From: Chryseolinea sp. H1M3-3
GTDB lineage: Bacteria; Bacteroidota; Bacteroidia; Cytophagales; Cyclobacteriaceae
Assembly (NCBI RefSeq): GCF_029360725.1
Contig: NZ_JARKMY010000002.1
Location: 992,001 to 1,056,000, forward strand
Length of the DNA stretch: 64,000 bases
Reading direction: 5' to 3'
Under the pieces are notes generated by a model that saw only the letters and a program-made list of their open reading frames with translations, did no database searches and was not told the origin of the DNA. The position numbers were made by a program, and so were the translations under genes. This document shows positions 35,009 to 44,662 of the stretch, piece by piece (the first letter of the stretch is position 1; each line of letters opens with the position of its first letter).

Positions 35009-36889
35009 TTACCAAATGATATTATATTTTAATGAACCGGCGTTATCTTTTGACTTCATAGGAATTAATAATTCCATCGCGCCGGATGCACCTCGAATAA
35101 CCGGTTCTGACTTGTCTGGCAACTGTATATAAAATTGTTTATCGTTTATAGCGTATAGGCCATTAGGTAATTTCGTGATGGCGCTGCCTTCGGCAATTCT
35201 ACACCACACCGGTGTGCCATCGGATGATGCCAGCGTAATGGTATGCGCCAGGATGTGTCCCGAATCTTCGGCAGATAATAGTTCTTTGATCTGCGTTTTA
35301 CCAATCGAATATTTGATAATCGGATTGCCCGTTTTACTGATATCATAGCCGATGTAGCTGTAATTTGTGTTAGAATCGGGCCAGACTTCGCTTTTATCGC
35401 GGAGCATTGCCACGGTTGGTCTACCGGATGATTCTATTACACTGCCCAATGGTACAGCCAGCTGAGGTTCTCCACGACCATACCACATCTGTGTGGTTTC
35501 AACAAAATCTCCCCGCCAGTATTGCAATACGCTTCCCGAGCTAAGATCATAGCTATAACCAATTCTGGTTGGTTCACCTACGGAGATAACATGTGTTTTC
35601 TTTTTACCTTTATGGTTCACAAAACTTCGAAGCATCACCGGATCTTGTCCTACGGGTAACGTGATGGCGCCAACGGCTTCAGCGAAGAGTAAAACTGAAT
35701 TAAGGTTGGTATATGCAATGCCATTTGTTTCAACGCCAAATACGATGTCGTTGGCCTGTTGATACCAATGCTGAAATTTTTTGTAATAGTTTAATTCAAC
35801 AGGATAGTTGCCTGCCTCCAAATCAACTACGGCGGAAGCTCTTCCTGTTTTCCTCCCATCAAGGCTCATCACAACTTTGTTGTCGATCTTTAATTCGCCG
35901 CCGCCGTTTGGATTGGTAGGATTTGTATCGTCAGGAATCCACTTCAAATGGAGATTCATAAAATACTTACCGCTTTTAGGAATATGAATGGTACCACTGA
36001 TTTTTCCTCCATAGTAATCCATCGTCTCAGTTCCCTGGTGTTGGAGTAAATCAATATCGACTGTCGCTACAGGTTTTGCGGCATTCAGTTCTGTGAGGGA
36101 GGAAAATCTGCCTTCATATGCATTCAATTTGAGGTCAGATAACGTTATTTTTTCTTGGCCATAAGCCTTGAATTTAATGTTTCGGATGGCAACGGGTCCG
36201 TGGTCTCCTTGGATTACAAGAGGGCCCACAGATTTTTCATCGGAAAAGATCGCTGCTCGGGTTGGTCCTGTCACTTCAACATTCTCGTGGATAACTACAC
36301 CGTTGTGAACAACTTTTATGAACCGTGCATTTTCGATTTTTTTACCACTTGCATCGAACCGCGGGGCTCTGAATTCGATCCGATAATGTTGCCAGAGGCC
36401 AGGTGCTTTGGAAACATTTTGCGCAGGAGGATGTCCTTCATATCCTTGCTTTCCGGGAGGTCGCTTATCATCCCACCTTTCGTAGATCGCACCACAATCG
36501 GTTGCCTTAACCGGAGAAATTCCCCAGCTGTCAAACATCTGAACCTCATAACGACCTTGCAGGTATACGCCGGCATTGGAACCTTTCTCCATCATAAAGT
36601 CTAATTCGAGATCAATGTCACCATGTTCCATGGTTGTGATCAAATGGTCTTTTGCTTTGTCGGAAATATCATTCACGACTATACCAGTCCCTCCGGTAAT
36701 TTTCGCTTTGCCTGCTTCTTTCCAATCGTAAAAGACATCCTTGGCAATTTTCCAATTCCCATTAGTGGGTTTAAATTCCTTCAGATCCTGTAAGGCCATG
36801 GTAGTGTACAATGATTCGTTCATTTGTGCCTGTACCGAGAAGACGCAACCGATAAAAGCAAGAGAGAACCAATAGAAATAATAATGCAT
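35009..36889 (-). CDS. DUF1080 (3-keto-disaccharide hydrolase-like) exported protein with PA14-like domain
   Basis: A 626-residue secreted protein with a signal peptide (to about VQAQ, residue 22). Residues about 40-245 match DUF1080, a laminin-G-like jelly roll: IDLELDFMMEKGSNAGVYLQGRYEVQMFDSW and HYRIEFRAPRF are typical. A second domain (about 265-400) looks like PA14 (GKISGTIHIPKSGKYFMNLHLKW, VELNYYKKF). The C-terminal part is unassigned. Recently characterised DUF1080 members act on 3-keto-glycosides. Together with the azurin-tailed dehydrogenase 17 bases downstream, this suggests oxidation followed by cleavage of a sugar. That is an inference. It is divergent from a LacI gene. Confidence 0.85.
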   Translation of the reverse strand: MHYYFYWFSLAFIGCVFSVQAQMNESLYTTMALQDLKEFKPTNGNWKIAKDVFYDWKEAGKAKITGGTGIVVNDISDKAKDHLITTMEHGDIDLELDFMMEKGSNAGVYLQGRYEVQMFDSWGISPVKATDCGAIYERWDDKRPPGKQGYEGHPPAQNVSKAPGLWQHYRIEFRAPRFDASGKKIENARFIKVVHNGVVIHENVEVTGPTRAAIFSDEKSVGPLVIQGDHGPVAIRNIKFKAYGQEKITLSDLKLNAYEGRFSSLTELNAAKPVATVDIDLLQHQGTETMDYYGGKISGTIHIPKSGKYFMNLHLKWIPDDTNPTNPNGGGELKIDNKVVMSLDGRKTGRASAVVDLEAGNYPVELNYYKKFQHWYQQANDIVFGVETNGIAYTNLNSVLLFAEAVGAITLPVGQDPVMLRSFVNHKGKKKTHVISVGEPTRIGYSYDLSSGSVLQYWRGDFVETTQMWYGRGEPQLAVPLGSVIESSGRPTVAMLRDKSEVWPDSNTNYSYIGYDISKTGNPIIKYSIGKTQIKELLSAEDSGHILAHTITLASSDGTPVWCRIAEGSAITKLPNGLYAINDKQFYIQLPDKSEPVIRGASGAMELLIPMKSKDNAGSLKYNIIW

Positions 36890-37066
36890 GATATCTGTAT
36901 TATAAAATGTTTGCTGTTTGCATGGTATTGTAGTCGAAGCTAATAGAATGGAGACATTCCATAAGCTTAATCCTCAAAGATATTAATCGCCATTTTCGTT
37001 ATGCTTGCAAAGTGCATAATGTCAATTACAAAGATGTATTGGAATAATTATTAAAAGTGCGCTAAT

Positions 37067-37086
37067 TTGTTCAAACGTTTGAACAA
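37067..37086. promoter_or_regulatory. Perfect 20-bp palindromic operator between divergent LacI and DUF1080 genes
   Basis: TTGTTCAAACGTTTGAACAA is an exact palindrome with the central CG typical of LacI/GalR sites. It lies 13 bases before the GTG start of the LacI gene and 178 bases upstream of the DUF1080 gene, so it could serve autoregulation and control of the divergent operon. A TTG inside it would start a longer in-frame LacI product, which I consider false. Confidence 0.82.
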
Positions 37087-37099
37087 TTCAAAAGGTAAA

Positions 37100-38155
37100 G
37101 TGAAGAAAAAAGCCACGATAGTCGATATTGCATTAAAACTGGGCATCACCCCATCGGCCGTCTCCAAAGCTTTCAGTAATCATCCCCGCATCAGTGAACA
37201 AACAAAGGAAGCCGTATTAAAGGCAGCGCAACAATTGGATTACCGTCCCAACGCTATGGCTACGGGATTAAGAAAGGGAAAAAGTGGGCTCATCGGTGTA
37301 ATTGTTCCTGCAATTCACTACAGTTTCTTTGCTACTGCCATAAAAGGTGCGGAAGAAACTTTAAGCCGGGAAGGGTACAGTGTTATCATCGCGCAATCAA
37401 AAGATGATTATAATTTTGAAAAAAAGCAGCTCGAAGGAATGATGCGTGCACAGGTAGAAGGTGTTATTGCTTCACTTGCTATGGGCACACAAAATTTTGA
37501 TTTCTATAAGATTTTATCGTCAAAGATTCCTGTTGTCCTGTTCGACCGTACGTTTGAAGATGAAAAAATCAGCACCGTTACTGTTGATGATTTTTCGGGT
37601 GCCGTGAAAGCGATTGACCATCTCGTGCAACGGGGATATTCAAGGATAGCGCATCTTGCTGGTTACAGTCATGTATTACCTTTCCGCAAGAGAATTGATG
37701 GCTATAAAAGAGCACTTATCGACCATGGAATAATTTTCGATCCCGATTATCTAATTGAATGCGCTCCTAATACCAATGAAGGGATAAACGCAACTGAAAG
37801 TCTTTTTAAATTGAGCCAACCACCGGACGCCATCTTTGCCGCAAGCGATTATCTGGCCTTTGGCGCCATCAGCGTCGTTCAGGAAAAAGGAATAAAGATT
37901 CCTGAGGAATTTGGGATTGTAGGTTTCAGTAATGAACAATTTTCATCCCAAGTAACGCCTGCTATCTCTACGGTTGATCAATTCAGTGAAACCCTGGGCT
38001 CGACAGCTGCTCAGTTACTCATTGATCAATTAAGGGATGGAAAGGTGAAAAATTTTATTCCGCAAAGAAAGGTGATTTCCCCTCAATTGATCCATCGACA
38101 ATCTTCCGCTGGAAAAATATATTACTCAACTCCGGCTGCAGCTACCATATTGTAA
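37100..38155 (+). CDS. LacI/GalR-family transcriptional regulator
   Basis: A 351-residue regulator. The helix-turn-helix reads [21 protein letters not shown] (split here for length: [10 protein letters not shown], then [11 protein letters not shown]), and the hinge is [17 protein letters not shown]. The periplasmic-binding-protein-like core follows ([18 protein letters not shown] to the end). I choose GTG at 37100 as the start because the frame upstream begins with a TTG inside a perfect 20-bp palindrome. The gene lies between a divergent DUF1080/azurin-dehydrogenase operon and the GH95 gene 49 bases downstream, and probably controls both in response to a sugar. Confidence 0.92.
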   Translation: MKKKATIVDIALKLGITPSAVSKAFSNHPRISEQTKEAVLKAAQQLDYRPNAMATGLRKGKSGLIGVIVPAIHYSFFATAIKGAEETLSREGYSVIIAQSKDDYNFEKKQLEGMMRAQVEGVIASLAMGTQNFDFYKILSSKIPVVLFDRTFEDEKISTVTVDDFSGAVKAIDHLVQRGYSRIAHLAGYSHVLPFRKRIDGYKRALIDHGIIFDPDYLIECAPNTNEGINATESLFKLSQPPDAIFAASDYLAFGAISVVQEKGIKIPEEFGIVGFSNEQFSSQVTPAISTVDQFSETLGSTAAQLLIDQLRDGKVKNFIPQRKVISPQLIHRQSSAGKIYYSTPAAATIL

Positions 38156-38204
38156 AACTAAATTAGCAGATACCACTTTTTACTCCAATCGACCTTCACG
38201 CACT

Positions 38205-40670
38205 ATGCAACTTTCATTAATATCTGTCATCAGAAATTTATTTTTTGTTCTCTTCCTTGGACTTTCTTCCTGTGTTTACGCGCAGGATAACCTTAAACTT
38301 TGGTACAAGCAGGCTGCACGAAACTGGAATGAGGCATTACCCATTGGCAACGGCCGGGTAGGCGCTATGGTTTTTGGTAACGCTAAAGAAGAACTTATTC
38401 AGTTGAATGAAGAAACGCTTTGGTCAGGAGGGCCCGTAAACACGAATCCTAACCCTATGGCTACTCAATATCTTTCGCAAATTCGGACTGCATTGTTTAA
38501 TGAAGAATTCCAGAAAGCAGAAGAGCTTGCTAAGAAAATGCATGGATTGTTTACGGAGTCTTTCGAGCCGCTTGGAGATCTTGTGATAAAACATACTTTT
38601 GAAGGGGAGCCTACCGATTATTATCGTGACCTCAATATTTCAACCGCAATTGCCAGTACGCAATTCACAGCAAACGGCATTAAATTTATGAGGGAACAGT
38701 TTGTTTCTGCACCCCAGCAGACAATGATTATTCGCCTCACGGCGAGCCAAAAAGGAGCTTTGAATTTTACGATTCACCCTTCCAGTCCTTTATACCATAA
38801 AAATATGGTTATCAGCAAGCAAGAAATTGCTACGAAAGGAAAAGCGCCTTCGCATACTGATCCCAGTTACATGCAAACCATGGAGCAGCCTGTTATCTAC
38901 AACGATCCGACTGGATGCCGCGGGATGCGTTTTGAATTCCGTGTAAGGGTAAAGAATATTGACGGCCGTGTAAATAGTACTGATGATGGTTTGCAAGTAA
39001 GTGGCGCCAGTGAAGTATTATTGTTTGTTTCCGCTGCAACGAGTTACAATGGTTTTGATAAATGCCCTGATAAAGATGGTAAAGATGAAAGTAAACTTGT
39101 CGAACAATATTTAAATAATACGTGGCCACTCGACTTTGACCAGCTCAAGAAAAATCACATTGCTGATTATCAGCATTATTTTAATCGGGTGAGCCTTGTT
39201 CTCAACGGGAACCCGTCGGTAGATATGCCAACAGATGAACGGCTGGTTAGATATGCAAAGGGAGTATCGGATACGGGTCTTGAAGCATTGTATTTTCAGT
39301 TTGGACGCTACTTGTTGATCTCGAGTTCACGGCCCGGAGGCATCCCAGCTAATCTTCAGGGTATCTGGAATCATCATGTTCGTCCACCTTGGAGCAGCAA
39401 TTTCACAACGAACATAAATACAGAGATGAATTACTGGATGGTGGAGACCTGCAACCTTTCGGAATTGCATACACCTTTGCTTGACTTGGTCCAACGCCTG
39501 TCGGTGACTGGGAAGGAAACAGCACAGAATTTTTACAATGCAAAAGGTTGGGCGTTAAATCACAATACGGACATTTGGGCAACAACAAATCCTGTCAGTG
39601 GAAGTCCCATGTGGGCTAGTTGGCCATTGGGGGGCGCATGGTTGTGCCAGCACTTGTGGGAACATTATCAGTTTACCGGCGATATAACCTTTTTGCGCGA
39701 GGTAGCCTATCCGTTAATGAAGGGTGCGGGGTTGTTTTGTTTGGATTGGCTGGTAGCGGATAAAAACGGATTGTTGGTGACGGCGCCCTCGACTTCTCCG
39801 GAAAATGAATTTATTACGGATAAAGGGGTTAAGGGCTCCGTATCGATTGCCACCACAATGGATATGTCTATTATTCGTGATTTGTTTTCGAATCTAATTG
39901 CTGCTTCTGAAAAATTGGGCGTAGACGAAGATTTCCGTCAAACGCTGATTGATAAACAGAAAAAATTGTATCCTCTAAAAATTGGGAAGAAGGGAAACCT
40001 TCAGGAGTGGTATATGGATTGGGAAGACGCCGACCCTCAGCATCGTCACATCTCACATCTCTTTGGATTATTTCCTGGAAATGAAATCACACCTTTAAAA
40101 ACTCCTGCGTTTGCAGATGCTGCCCGAAAGTCTTTGGAACTCCGGGGCGATGGTGGAACAGGGTGGTCGAAGGGCTGGAAGATAAATGTTTGGGCGCGGC
40201 TGCTGGACGGTAATCATGCCCATAAATTAATCCGCGAGCAGTTAAAAATTACGGGGCTCGATGGAACTGATTATTCCAATGGGGGAGGAACCTACCCTAA
40301 TCTTTTTGATGCACATCCGCCATTTCAAATCGACGGAAATTTCGGTGGTACATCAGGAATAACGGAAATGTTATTGCAAAGTCATTTAAAAGAGCTTCAT
40401 TTTTTGGCTGCCATCCCTGACGAGTGGCAAAATGGAGAAGTAAAAGGCTTAAAAGCGCGAGGTGGATTTGAAGTAAATCTTGCGTGGTCCAATCAAAAAA
40501 TAACACGTGCGGCTATCAAATCATTGAACGGAGAACCTTGTATACTGCGCACAGCTACACCCCTAAAAATAGAAGGTATCTCCGCAAAATCAGTTAAGGA
40601 TGACCAGGGTTACATCACAATTTTCCCAACTAAAAAAGGAGGGCTGTATAAATTTCGCTCGACTAAGTAA
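38205..40670 (+). CDS. GH95 alpha-L-fucosidase/alpha-L-galactosidase-type hydrolase
   Basis: An 821-residue exported glycoside hydrolase (signal peptide to about CVYAQ, residue 27). The N-terminal beta domain has the family signature [19 protein letters not shown] and [11 protein letters not shown]. The (alpha/alpha)6 barrel has [17 protein letters not shown] (the asparagines of the catalytic site in GH95), [11 protein letters not shown] with the general-acid glutamate, and [20 protein letters not shown] with the aspartate. The enzyme would remove terminal fucose or galactose from complex glycans in the periplasm. It follows LacI by 49 bases and is probably regulated with it. Confidence 0.94.
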   Translation: MQLSLISVIRNLFFVLFLGLSSCVYAQDNLKLWYKQAARNWNEALPIGNGRVGAMVFGNAKEELIQLNEETLWSGGPVNTNPNPMATQYLSQIRTALFNEEFQKAEELAKKMHGLFTESFEPLGDLVIKHTFEGEPTDYYRDLNISTAIASTQFTANGIKFMREQFVSAPQQTMIIRLTASQKGALNFTIHPSSPLYHKNMVISKQEIATKGKAPSHTDPSYMQTMEQPVIYNDPTGCRGMRFEFRVRVKNIDGRVNSTDDGLQVSGASEVLLFVSAATSYNGFDKCPDKDGKDESKLVEQYLNNTWPLDFDQLKKNHIADYQHYFNRVSLVLNGNPSVDMPTDERLVRYAKGVSDTGLEALYFQFGRYLLISSSRPGGIPANLQGIWNHHVRPPWSSNFTTNINTEMNYWMVETCNLSELHTPLLDLVQRLSVTGKETAQNFYNAKGWALNHNTDIWATTNPVSGSPMWASWPLGGAWLCQHLWEHYQFTGDITFLREVAYPLMKGAGLFCLDWLVADKNGLLVTAPSTSPENEFITDKGVKGSVSIATTMDMSIIRDLFSNLIAASEKLGVDEDFRQTLIDKQKKLYPLKIGKKGNLQEWYMDWEDADPQHRHISHLFGLFPGNEITPLKTPAFADAARKSLELRGDGGTGWSKGWKINVWARLLDGNHAHKLIREQLKITGLDGTDYSNGGGTYPNLFDAHPPFQIDGNFGGTSGITEMLLQSHLKELHFLAAIPDEWQNGEVKGLKARGGFEVNLAWSNQKITRAAIKSLNGEPCILRTATPLKIEGISAKSVKDDQGYITIFPTKKGGLYKFRSTK

Positions 40671-40896
40671 GACTTTTGATTATTGAAGATATAAATAGTC
40701 CAGGCCAACCGTTGTATAGGAGGTTCACCCCAAGGTAACGCTTGTGATTTTGCCCAGTCATGTTGGACGGCTAAAATACAGAAGATATTAGATATGACTC
40801 GCACGTGTGGAAGCTTCTTGTATTTTCAGCTTTTCAGGTCGCGTTGAATTTGGGTACAATGAATTCAATCTCCTAAAATCATGTTCTACCTGAGGA

Positions 40897-41781
40897 TTAT
40901 TTCAATTTCGCTTTGAAAAATTCCACGGTTCGTTGCCAAGCCAGTTCGGCAGCTGCTTTATCATAACGCGGTGTACTATCGTTATGAAAACCATGATTTA
41001 CATTGGGATACATATGGGCGGTGTATTCTTTATTGTTCTCCTTCAATGCTTTCTCATAAGCAGGCCAACCTTCGTTTACCCGTGTATCCAGCGCCGCATA
41101 GTGAAGTAAAAGAGGTGCTTTTATCTTTGGTACATCTTCCGCAGAAGGTTGTCCTCCATAAAATGGAACTGCTGCTGCAAGATCGGGAATGCGTACAGCC
41201 ATCATGTTAGAAATCCATCCTCCGAAACAAAAACCAACGACACCTACTTTACCTGTGCATTCAGCATGCGATTTAAGGTGTTGATAAGCTGCAATAAAGT
41301 CTTCCAGCATTTCATTTCGATCGCGTTTACTTTGCAATGTTCTTCCTTCATCATCATTGCCCGGATATCCGCCGAGTGGTGTAAGCGCATCAGGGGCAAG
41401 AGAGATAAATCCTGCCAGTGCAGCCCGTCTCCCGACGTCTTCAATATATGGATTCAAGCCCCGATTTTCGTGCACAACAATAATACCCGGTAACTTTCCC
41501 TTGGCATCAACGGGACGCGAAAGCAAACCGCGGATCGACCCACCGCCTTTTGGTGAATTGTAGTTTATATATTCCGACTTTAATCTGGGATCATCAGGAG
41601 GGATTTGAATAATTTGATAGTTAGGACTGATAAAGCTCAGCAGCGAGGCAACTGTAATACCCCCGACAGCATAGGTAGAAAGTTTATCAATAAATGCACG
41701 CCGTTCAATCCGGTTGTGTGCATAGTCATCGTAAAGGTCAAATACTTCCTGTTTGATGTCTTCTTTTTTGATTTCTTTCAT
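40897..41781 (-). CDS. Dienelactone hydrolase family protein
   Basis: A 294-residue alpha/beta hydrolase. The nucleophile is a cysteine, C185, in [10 protein letters not shown], as in true dienelactone hydrolases, with the aspartate in HYAALDTRV and the histidine in [10 protein letters not shown] completing the triad. The N-terminal about 55 residues include a hydrophobic segment ([16 protein letters not shown]), a possible signal or membrane anchor preceded by RRAFIDK. It therefore may be exported. Related proteins are widespread carboxymethylenebutenolidase-like enzymes of uncertain substrate. It is monocistronic. Confidence 0.92.
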   Translation of the reverse strand: MKEIKKEDIKQEVFDLYDDYAHNRIERRAFIDKLSTYAVGGITVASLLSFISPNYQIIQIPPDDPRLKSEYINYNSPKGGGSIRGLLSRPVDAKGKLPGIIVVHENRGLNPYIEDVGRRAALAGFISLAPDALTPLGGYPGNDDEGRTLQSKRDRNEMLEDFIAAYQHLKSHAECTGKVGVVGFCFGGWISNMMAVRIPDLAAAVPFYGGQPSAEDVPKIKAPLLLHYAALDTRVNEGWPAYEKALKENNKEYTAHMYPNVNHGFHNDSTPRYDKAAAELAWQRTVEFFKAKLK

Positions 41782-42202
41782 ACGGTTTTATTTAGGGTGA
41801 TAGGAAAATCGTCTAAAATTAAAGATATCGTTTTATGCCCATCAAATGAATGAAAGTTAAATGAGTGGTTGATTACAGGTCATATCGGTTAATGCAACGT
41901 TGGCCAAGTTTGAAAGGTATTGGACGAAATGACACGACTAGACGGTCTAGTTTAACGCTGACAAGGCGTATCACGACTGGAGAGACGAAGTTCCGAAAGG
42001 TATATGAGCGGGATCAAAAAATAAGGGAGCAGAATCACAGCCCAATGGAATTCGTCAACAACCTAATTCTGAGGTTTTTATCGAGCGGTGTCCCACGGCA
42101 ATATTAATTGAAAAAGATTTGGGCTTTTAAAAACTACCTTGAGAAACTGGCGTTATACAATAGGACAGGTAATAAATCGTTTTAACGTTAACTTATGATA
42201 TT
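41782..42202. other. Intergenic region
   Basis: 421 bases between a divergent hydrolase and a small gene. An 80-codon plus-strand frame (41865-42107) is rich in arginine and threonine and resembles no protein I know, so I do not call it. No hairpin or operator is evident. Confidence 0.45.
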
Positions 42203-42412
42203 ATGAAACCCATTTACAGCACTGGCGACAAGGTCTATTTGACCGAGGAAGATGATTTTGTGGATTATGAAATTGTTGAAATTTCTGTTGAAGATGGTGA
42301 TACTATGGATCCGTCTGCCAAGCAAAAGTATAAGTATAAAATCAAGCCCGTTAAGGGAGACAAAACGATCGAAAAAAGCGAATCTGAAATTTTCCCGATT
42401 ACTTTCGCGTGA
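42203..42412 (+). CDS. Small acidic protein of unknown function
   Basis: A 69-residue soluble protein, strongly charged and beta-rich (SVEDGDTMDPSAKQKYKYKIKP in the middle). The opening MKPIYSTGDKVYLTEEDDFVDYEIV resembles the small SH3-like or KOW-like barrels that start with a GDKV turn. A normal ATG and typical composition support a real gene. I cannot assign a family. Confidence 0.6.
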   Translation: MKPIYSTGDKVYLTEEDDFVDYEIVEISVEDGDTMDPSAKQKYKYKIKPVKGDKTIEKSESEIFPITFA

Positions 42413-42751
42413 TAAAGTAAAGTTGTGTGCAATTGCTTTTCCAAGCAAAAACGAAAGGAACATATCCGTTTGATATTCTTGTTCGCGTACGTGGTTCCAA
42501 ACTAAACAATAACTACAACGCGGCCGCTCGGTAGTTCAGCCATCGGCAATTTATACGCCTTGGTATGTCTGTTTCATTTTATTGTACCACATCCTGATGA
42601 TCCCGCCGCCAAATATTCTAACGTGAGTCGTCAACATCAAGGTCAAACCCCTATACTGCTGGCTGTTTTATAAAATCGATTAAAAAGGTCTCGCGACAAC
42701 TTGCGCAAGTAAGTGCTTGCATATATATTTGCAAGCACTTACTTGCATATT
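42413..42751. other. Intergenic region upstream of the ArsR operon
   Basis: About 340 bases. It contains a hairpin AACTAC/GTAGTT (42511-42536) with a GC-rich loop, and at its end the large inverted repeat described separately (42705-42746). No gene is seen. Confidence 0.5.
42705..42746. promoter_or_regulatory. Paired 16-bp operator arms in front of the ArsR gene
   Basis: GCAAGTAAGTGCTTGC (42705-42720) is exactly repeated in inverted orientation as GCAAGCACTTACTTGC (42731-42746), with a 10-bp AT spacer. Each arm is itself an imperfect palindrome (GCAAG...CTTGC), so this looks like two dimer sites. It ends 5 bases before the ArsR ATG, suggesting strong autorepression. Confidence 0.82.
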
Positions 42752-43096
42752 ATGGAAACCAGACGAGATGTATTTCAGGCTATTGCCGATCCTACCCGAA
42801 GACAAATTATAGATATGGTAGCACACCATCCATTAAACCTTAACGCCATATCTGAAAAGTTTGAAATGAGCAGACAGGCAGTTTCACTGCATGTTAAAAT
42901 TTTAACAGAGTGTGGGCTTGTCGTTGTCAAACAGCAAGGAAGGGAGCGGGTCTGCGAGGCGAAACTGGATGGATTGGGAGAAGTTTCTGCCTGGGTTGAA
43001 CAATATCGCCTTTTCTGGAAAGAGCGCTTTACTTCGCTGGAAAAGTATCTAAATAAAGTACAGGCCCGAAAAAAAACGAAAAAGAAAAGATCATGA
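42752..43096 (+). CDS. ArsR-family transcriptional repressor
   Basis: A 114-residue winged-helix protein starting at ATG 42752. An upstream in-frame GTG at 42713 lies inside the operator and is rejected. The DNA-binding part reads DVFQAIADPTRRQIIDMVA, LNLNAISEKFEMSRQAVSLHVKIL, then the wing GLVVVKQQGRERVCEAK. It lacks the metal-binding cysteines of ArsR/SmtB sensors, as usual for the subgroup paired with SRPBCC genes. The stop overlaps the start of the AHSA1-type gene (ATGA), so the operon is translationally coupled and probably self-regulated through the inverted repeat just upstream. Confidence 0.94.
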   Translation: METRRDVFQAIADPTRRQIIDMVAHHPLNLNAISEKFEMSRQAVSLHVKILTECGLVVVKQQGRERVCEAKLDGLGEVSAWVEQYRLFWKERFTSLEKYLNKVQARKKTKKKRS

Positions 43097-43608
43097 AGAA
43101 CGTGAATCAAACGAACGAACTGATTATAACGCATCAATTTAATGCGCCAAAGAAGCTGGTGTTTAATGCCTTTGCAGATCCACAAGCATTAGGCGAATGG
43201 TGGGGGCCCGTCGAGCGTAAAAATTCAGTGATCAAGCTCGACTTTAGGGTGGGCGGTATTTTTCACTATCGAATGGAAGATAATGGTAAAAAAAGTTACG
43301 GTCGTTTTTTGTTCAAGAAAATCCAGCCCCATGATTTATTAGAATTTACCAACGGGTTTGCTGATGAAAATGCGAATATCGTAAGAGCACCATTCGACAT
43401 TGAACTTCCTTCGGAGATTCTTTACAGCCTTGTTTTTACTGAGAAAAATAAAGTTACCACAATTACGATGACAGGAAGACCGGTAGAGGCCAATAACAAA
43501 GAGGAAGAAACTTTCCGTTCGATAGAAGGAAGCATGCGGCAAGGTTTCAGCGCGATGTACCAAGTTCTGGAAGACTATCTGAGAAAACTACAATCAAAAA
43601 ATAACTGA
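43093..43608 (+). CDS. SRPBCC/AHSA1-type protein
   Basis: A 171-residue START-like protein: LIITHQFNAPKKLVFNAFADPQALGEWWGP at the N-terminus, then FDFRVGGIFHYRMEDNGK-like strands, and FRSIEGSMRQGFSAMYQVLEDYL as the long C-terminal helix that closes the cavity. This is the Activator-of-Hsp90-like subgroup regularly found next to ArsR regulators. It overlaps the ArsR gene by 4 bases. The natural ligand is unknown. Confidence 0.92.
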   Translation: MKNVNQTNELIITHQFNAPKKLVFNAFADPQALGEWWGPVERKNSVIKLDFRVGGIFHYRMEDNGKKSYGRFLFKKIQPHDLLEFTNGFADENANIVRAPFDIELPSEILYSLVFTEKNKVTTITMTGRPVEANNKEEETFRSIEGSMRQGFSAMYQVLEDYLRKLQSKNN

Positions 43609-43617
43609 AATAGCACA

Positions 43618-44184
43618 ATGAGAAAATTGAAATTACAAATGCAGATGTCATTAGATGGTTTTGTTTCAACTGGGCCTAACGACGAGCAGCAGTGGGTAAC
43701 GTGGGCATTAGATGAAATCAAGCCGCAGGTTTTAGAATTGCTGGAAAGTACAGACACGATCATCATCGGCAGAAAGCTGGCGGTCGATTACATTCCATAC
43801 TGGCTTAACACTGTGAAAAATCCTGAAGGTGAAATGTACAGTCTCGCTGAAAGAATTGTTAGCGCTAAGAAAATCGTGTTTACAAAGACAATTCCCGAAT
43901 CGAGATGGGAAAATACCGACGTCAATGCAGGAAATTTGGTTAACGAAATCCAAAGACTTAAAAGTCAGCCCGGAAAAGATCTTGTCGTATATGGTGGAAG
44001 TTCTTTTGTTTCGGAGTTGGTCAAAGAAGAATTGATCGATGAGTTTTATTTCTTTGTTAATCCTGTTGTGCTTGGAAAAGGCGATTCAATCTTTGACAAG
44101 ATAAATACCCATCGACAATTGAAACTAAAAAAATCAATTGTGTACAATTGCGGAATCCTAATGCTTAACTATGTATTAAAATAA
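43618..44184 (+). CDS. Dihydrofolate reductase-like (RibD C-terminal) protein
   Basis: A 188-residue protein of the dihydrofolate reductase-like fold: KLKLQMQMSLDGFVSTGPNDEQQWVTW at the start, TIIIGRKLAVDYIPYW, VYGGSSFVSELVKEELIDEFYFFVNPVVLGKGDSIFD near the end. The GG nucleotide motif is present. Members of this group are NADPH-dependent reductases of uncharacterised substrates and are common cargo of ArsR-SRPBCC operons. It follows the SRPBCC gene by 9 bases. Confidence 0.92.
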   Translation: MRKLKLQMQMSLDGFVSTGPNDEQQWVTWALDEIKPQVLELLESTDTIIIGRKLAVDYIPYWLNTVKNPEGEMYSLAERIVSAKKIVFTKTIPESRWENTDVNAGNLVNEIQRLKSQPGKDLVVYGGSSFVSELVKEELIDEFYFFVNPVVLGKGDSIFDKINTHRQLKLKKSIVYNCGILMLNYVLK

Positions 44185-44582
44185 ATGGGAAAGCTGAAAT
44201 TAAATGGTGCAGTAACAAAATTTCTGGATGAGCTTCAACATCCTTTAAGAGATCAAATCGAGCAGCTCCGAAAAAGTATTCTATCTGCAAACAGCGGATT
44301 GACCGAAAATATCAAGTGGAATGGCCCCAACTACGGATTTCATGGTGAAGATAGAATCACCATGAGAATTCATCCACCTAGACAAATCCAACTCATTTTT
44401 CACTGTGGAGCAAAAGTTCAGGAGCAGCCCAAAACCAATTAATTACTGATGACTCCGGATTGTTAACATGGAAGGCAAATGATCGCTGCTTTGTGACTTT
44501 CAAAAGTCTGGCCGATATTTTATCGCGCGAATCGGATTTGAATAAGATTATAAATGACTGGCTAATAGCCGCAAAGAAATAG
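44185..44582 (+). pseudogene. DUF1801 family gene with apparent 1-base frameshift
   Basis: The first frame (44185-44442, 85 codons) gives the N-terminal part of a DUF1801 protein: HPLRDQIEQLRKSILSANSG, TENIKWNGPNYGFHGEDRITM, IQLIFHCGAKVQEQPK. It then meets TAA. Starting at 44439 in another frame the sequence continues for 47 codons with LITDDSGLLTWKANDRCFVTFKSLADI and ends with TAG at 44580-44582, the expected C-terminus. One missing base between 44438 and 44439 explains it. The start directly abuts the stop of the reductase-like gene, so it was the fourth gene of the ArsR operon. Real mutation and sequencing error cannot be separated here. Confidence 0.8.
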
Positions 44583-44662
44583 GCATGAAATCTTCTCAAT
44601 AAGTTGCAAAAAAAATCTTGTCAAAAATGTTTCTTAGTAGGTGCGGGGACTATATAAATTCG

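Noticed and set aside
37067-37099. TTG at 37067 as the start of the LacI gene
   Set aside because: The TTG is the first codon of a perfect 20-bp palindrome. The helix-turn-helix begins right after the GTG at 37100, the normal distance for LacI proteins.
41865-42107. 80-codon plus-strand frame rich in Arg and Thr
   Set aside because: Composition is unlike the neighbouring proteins, no motif, no good start context.
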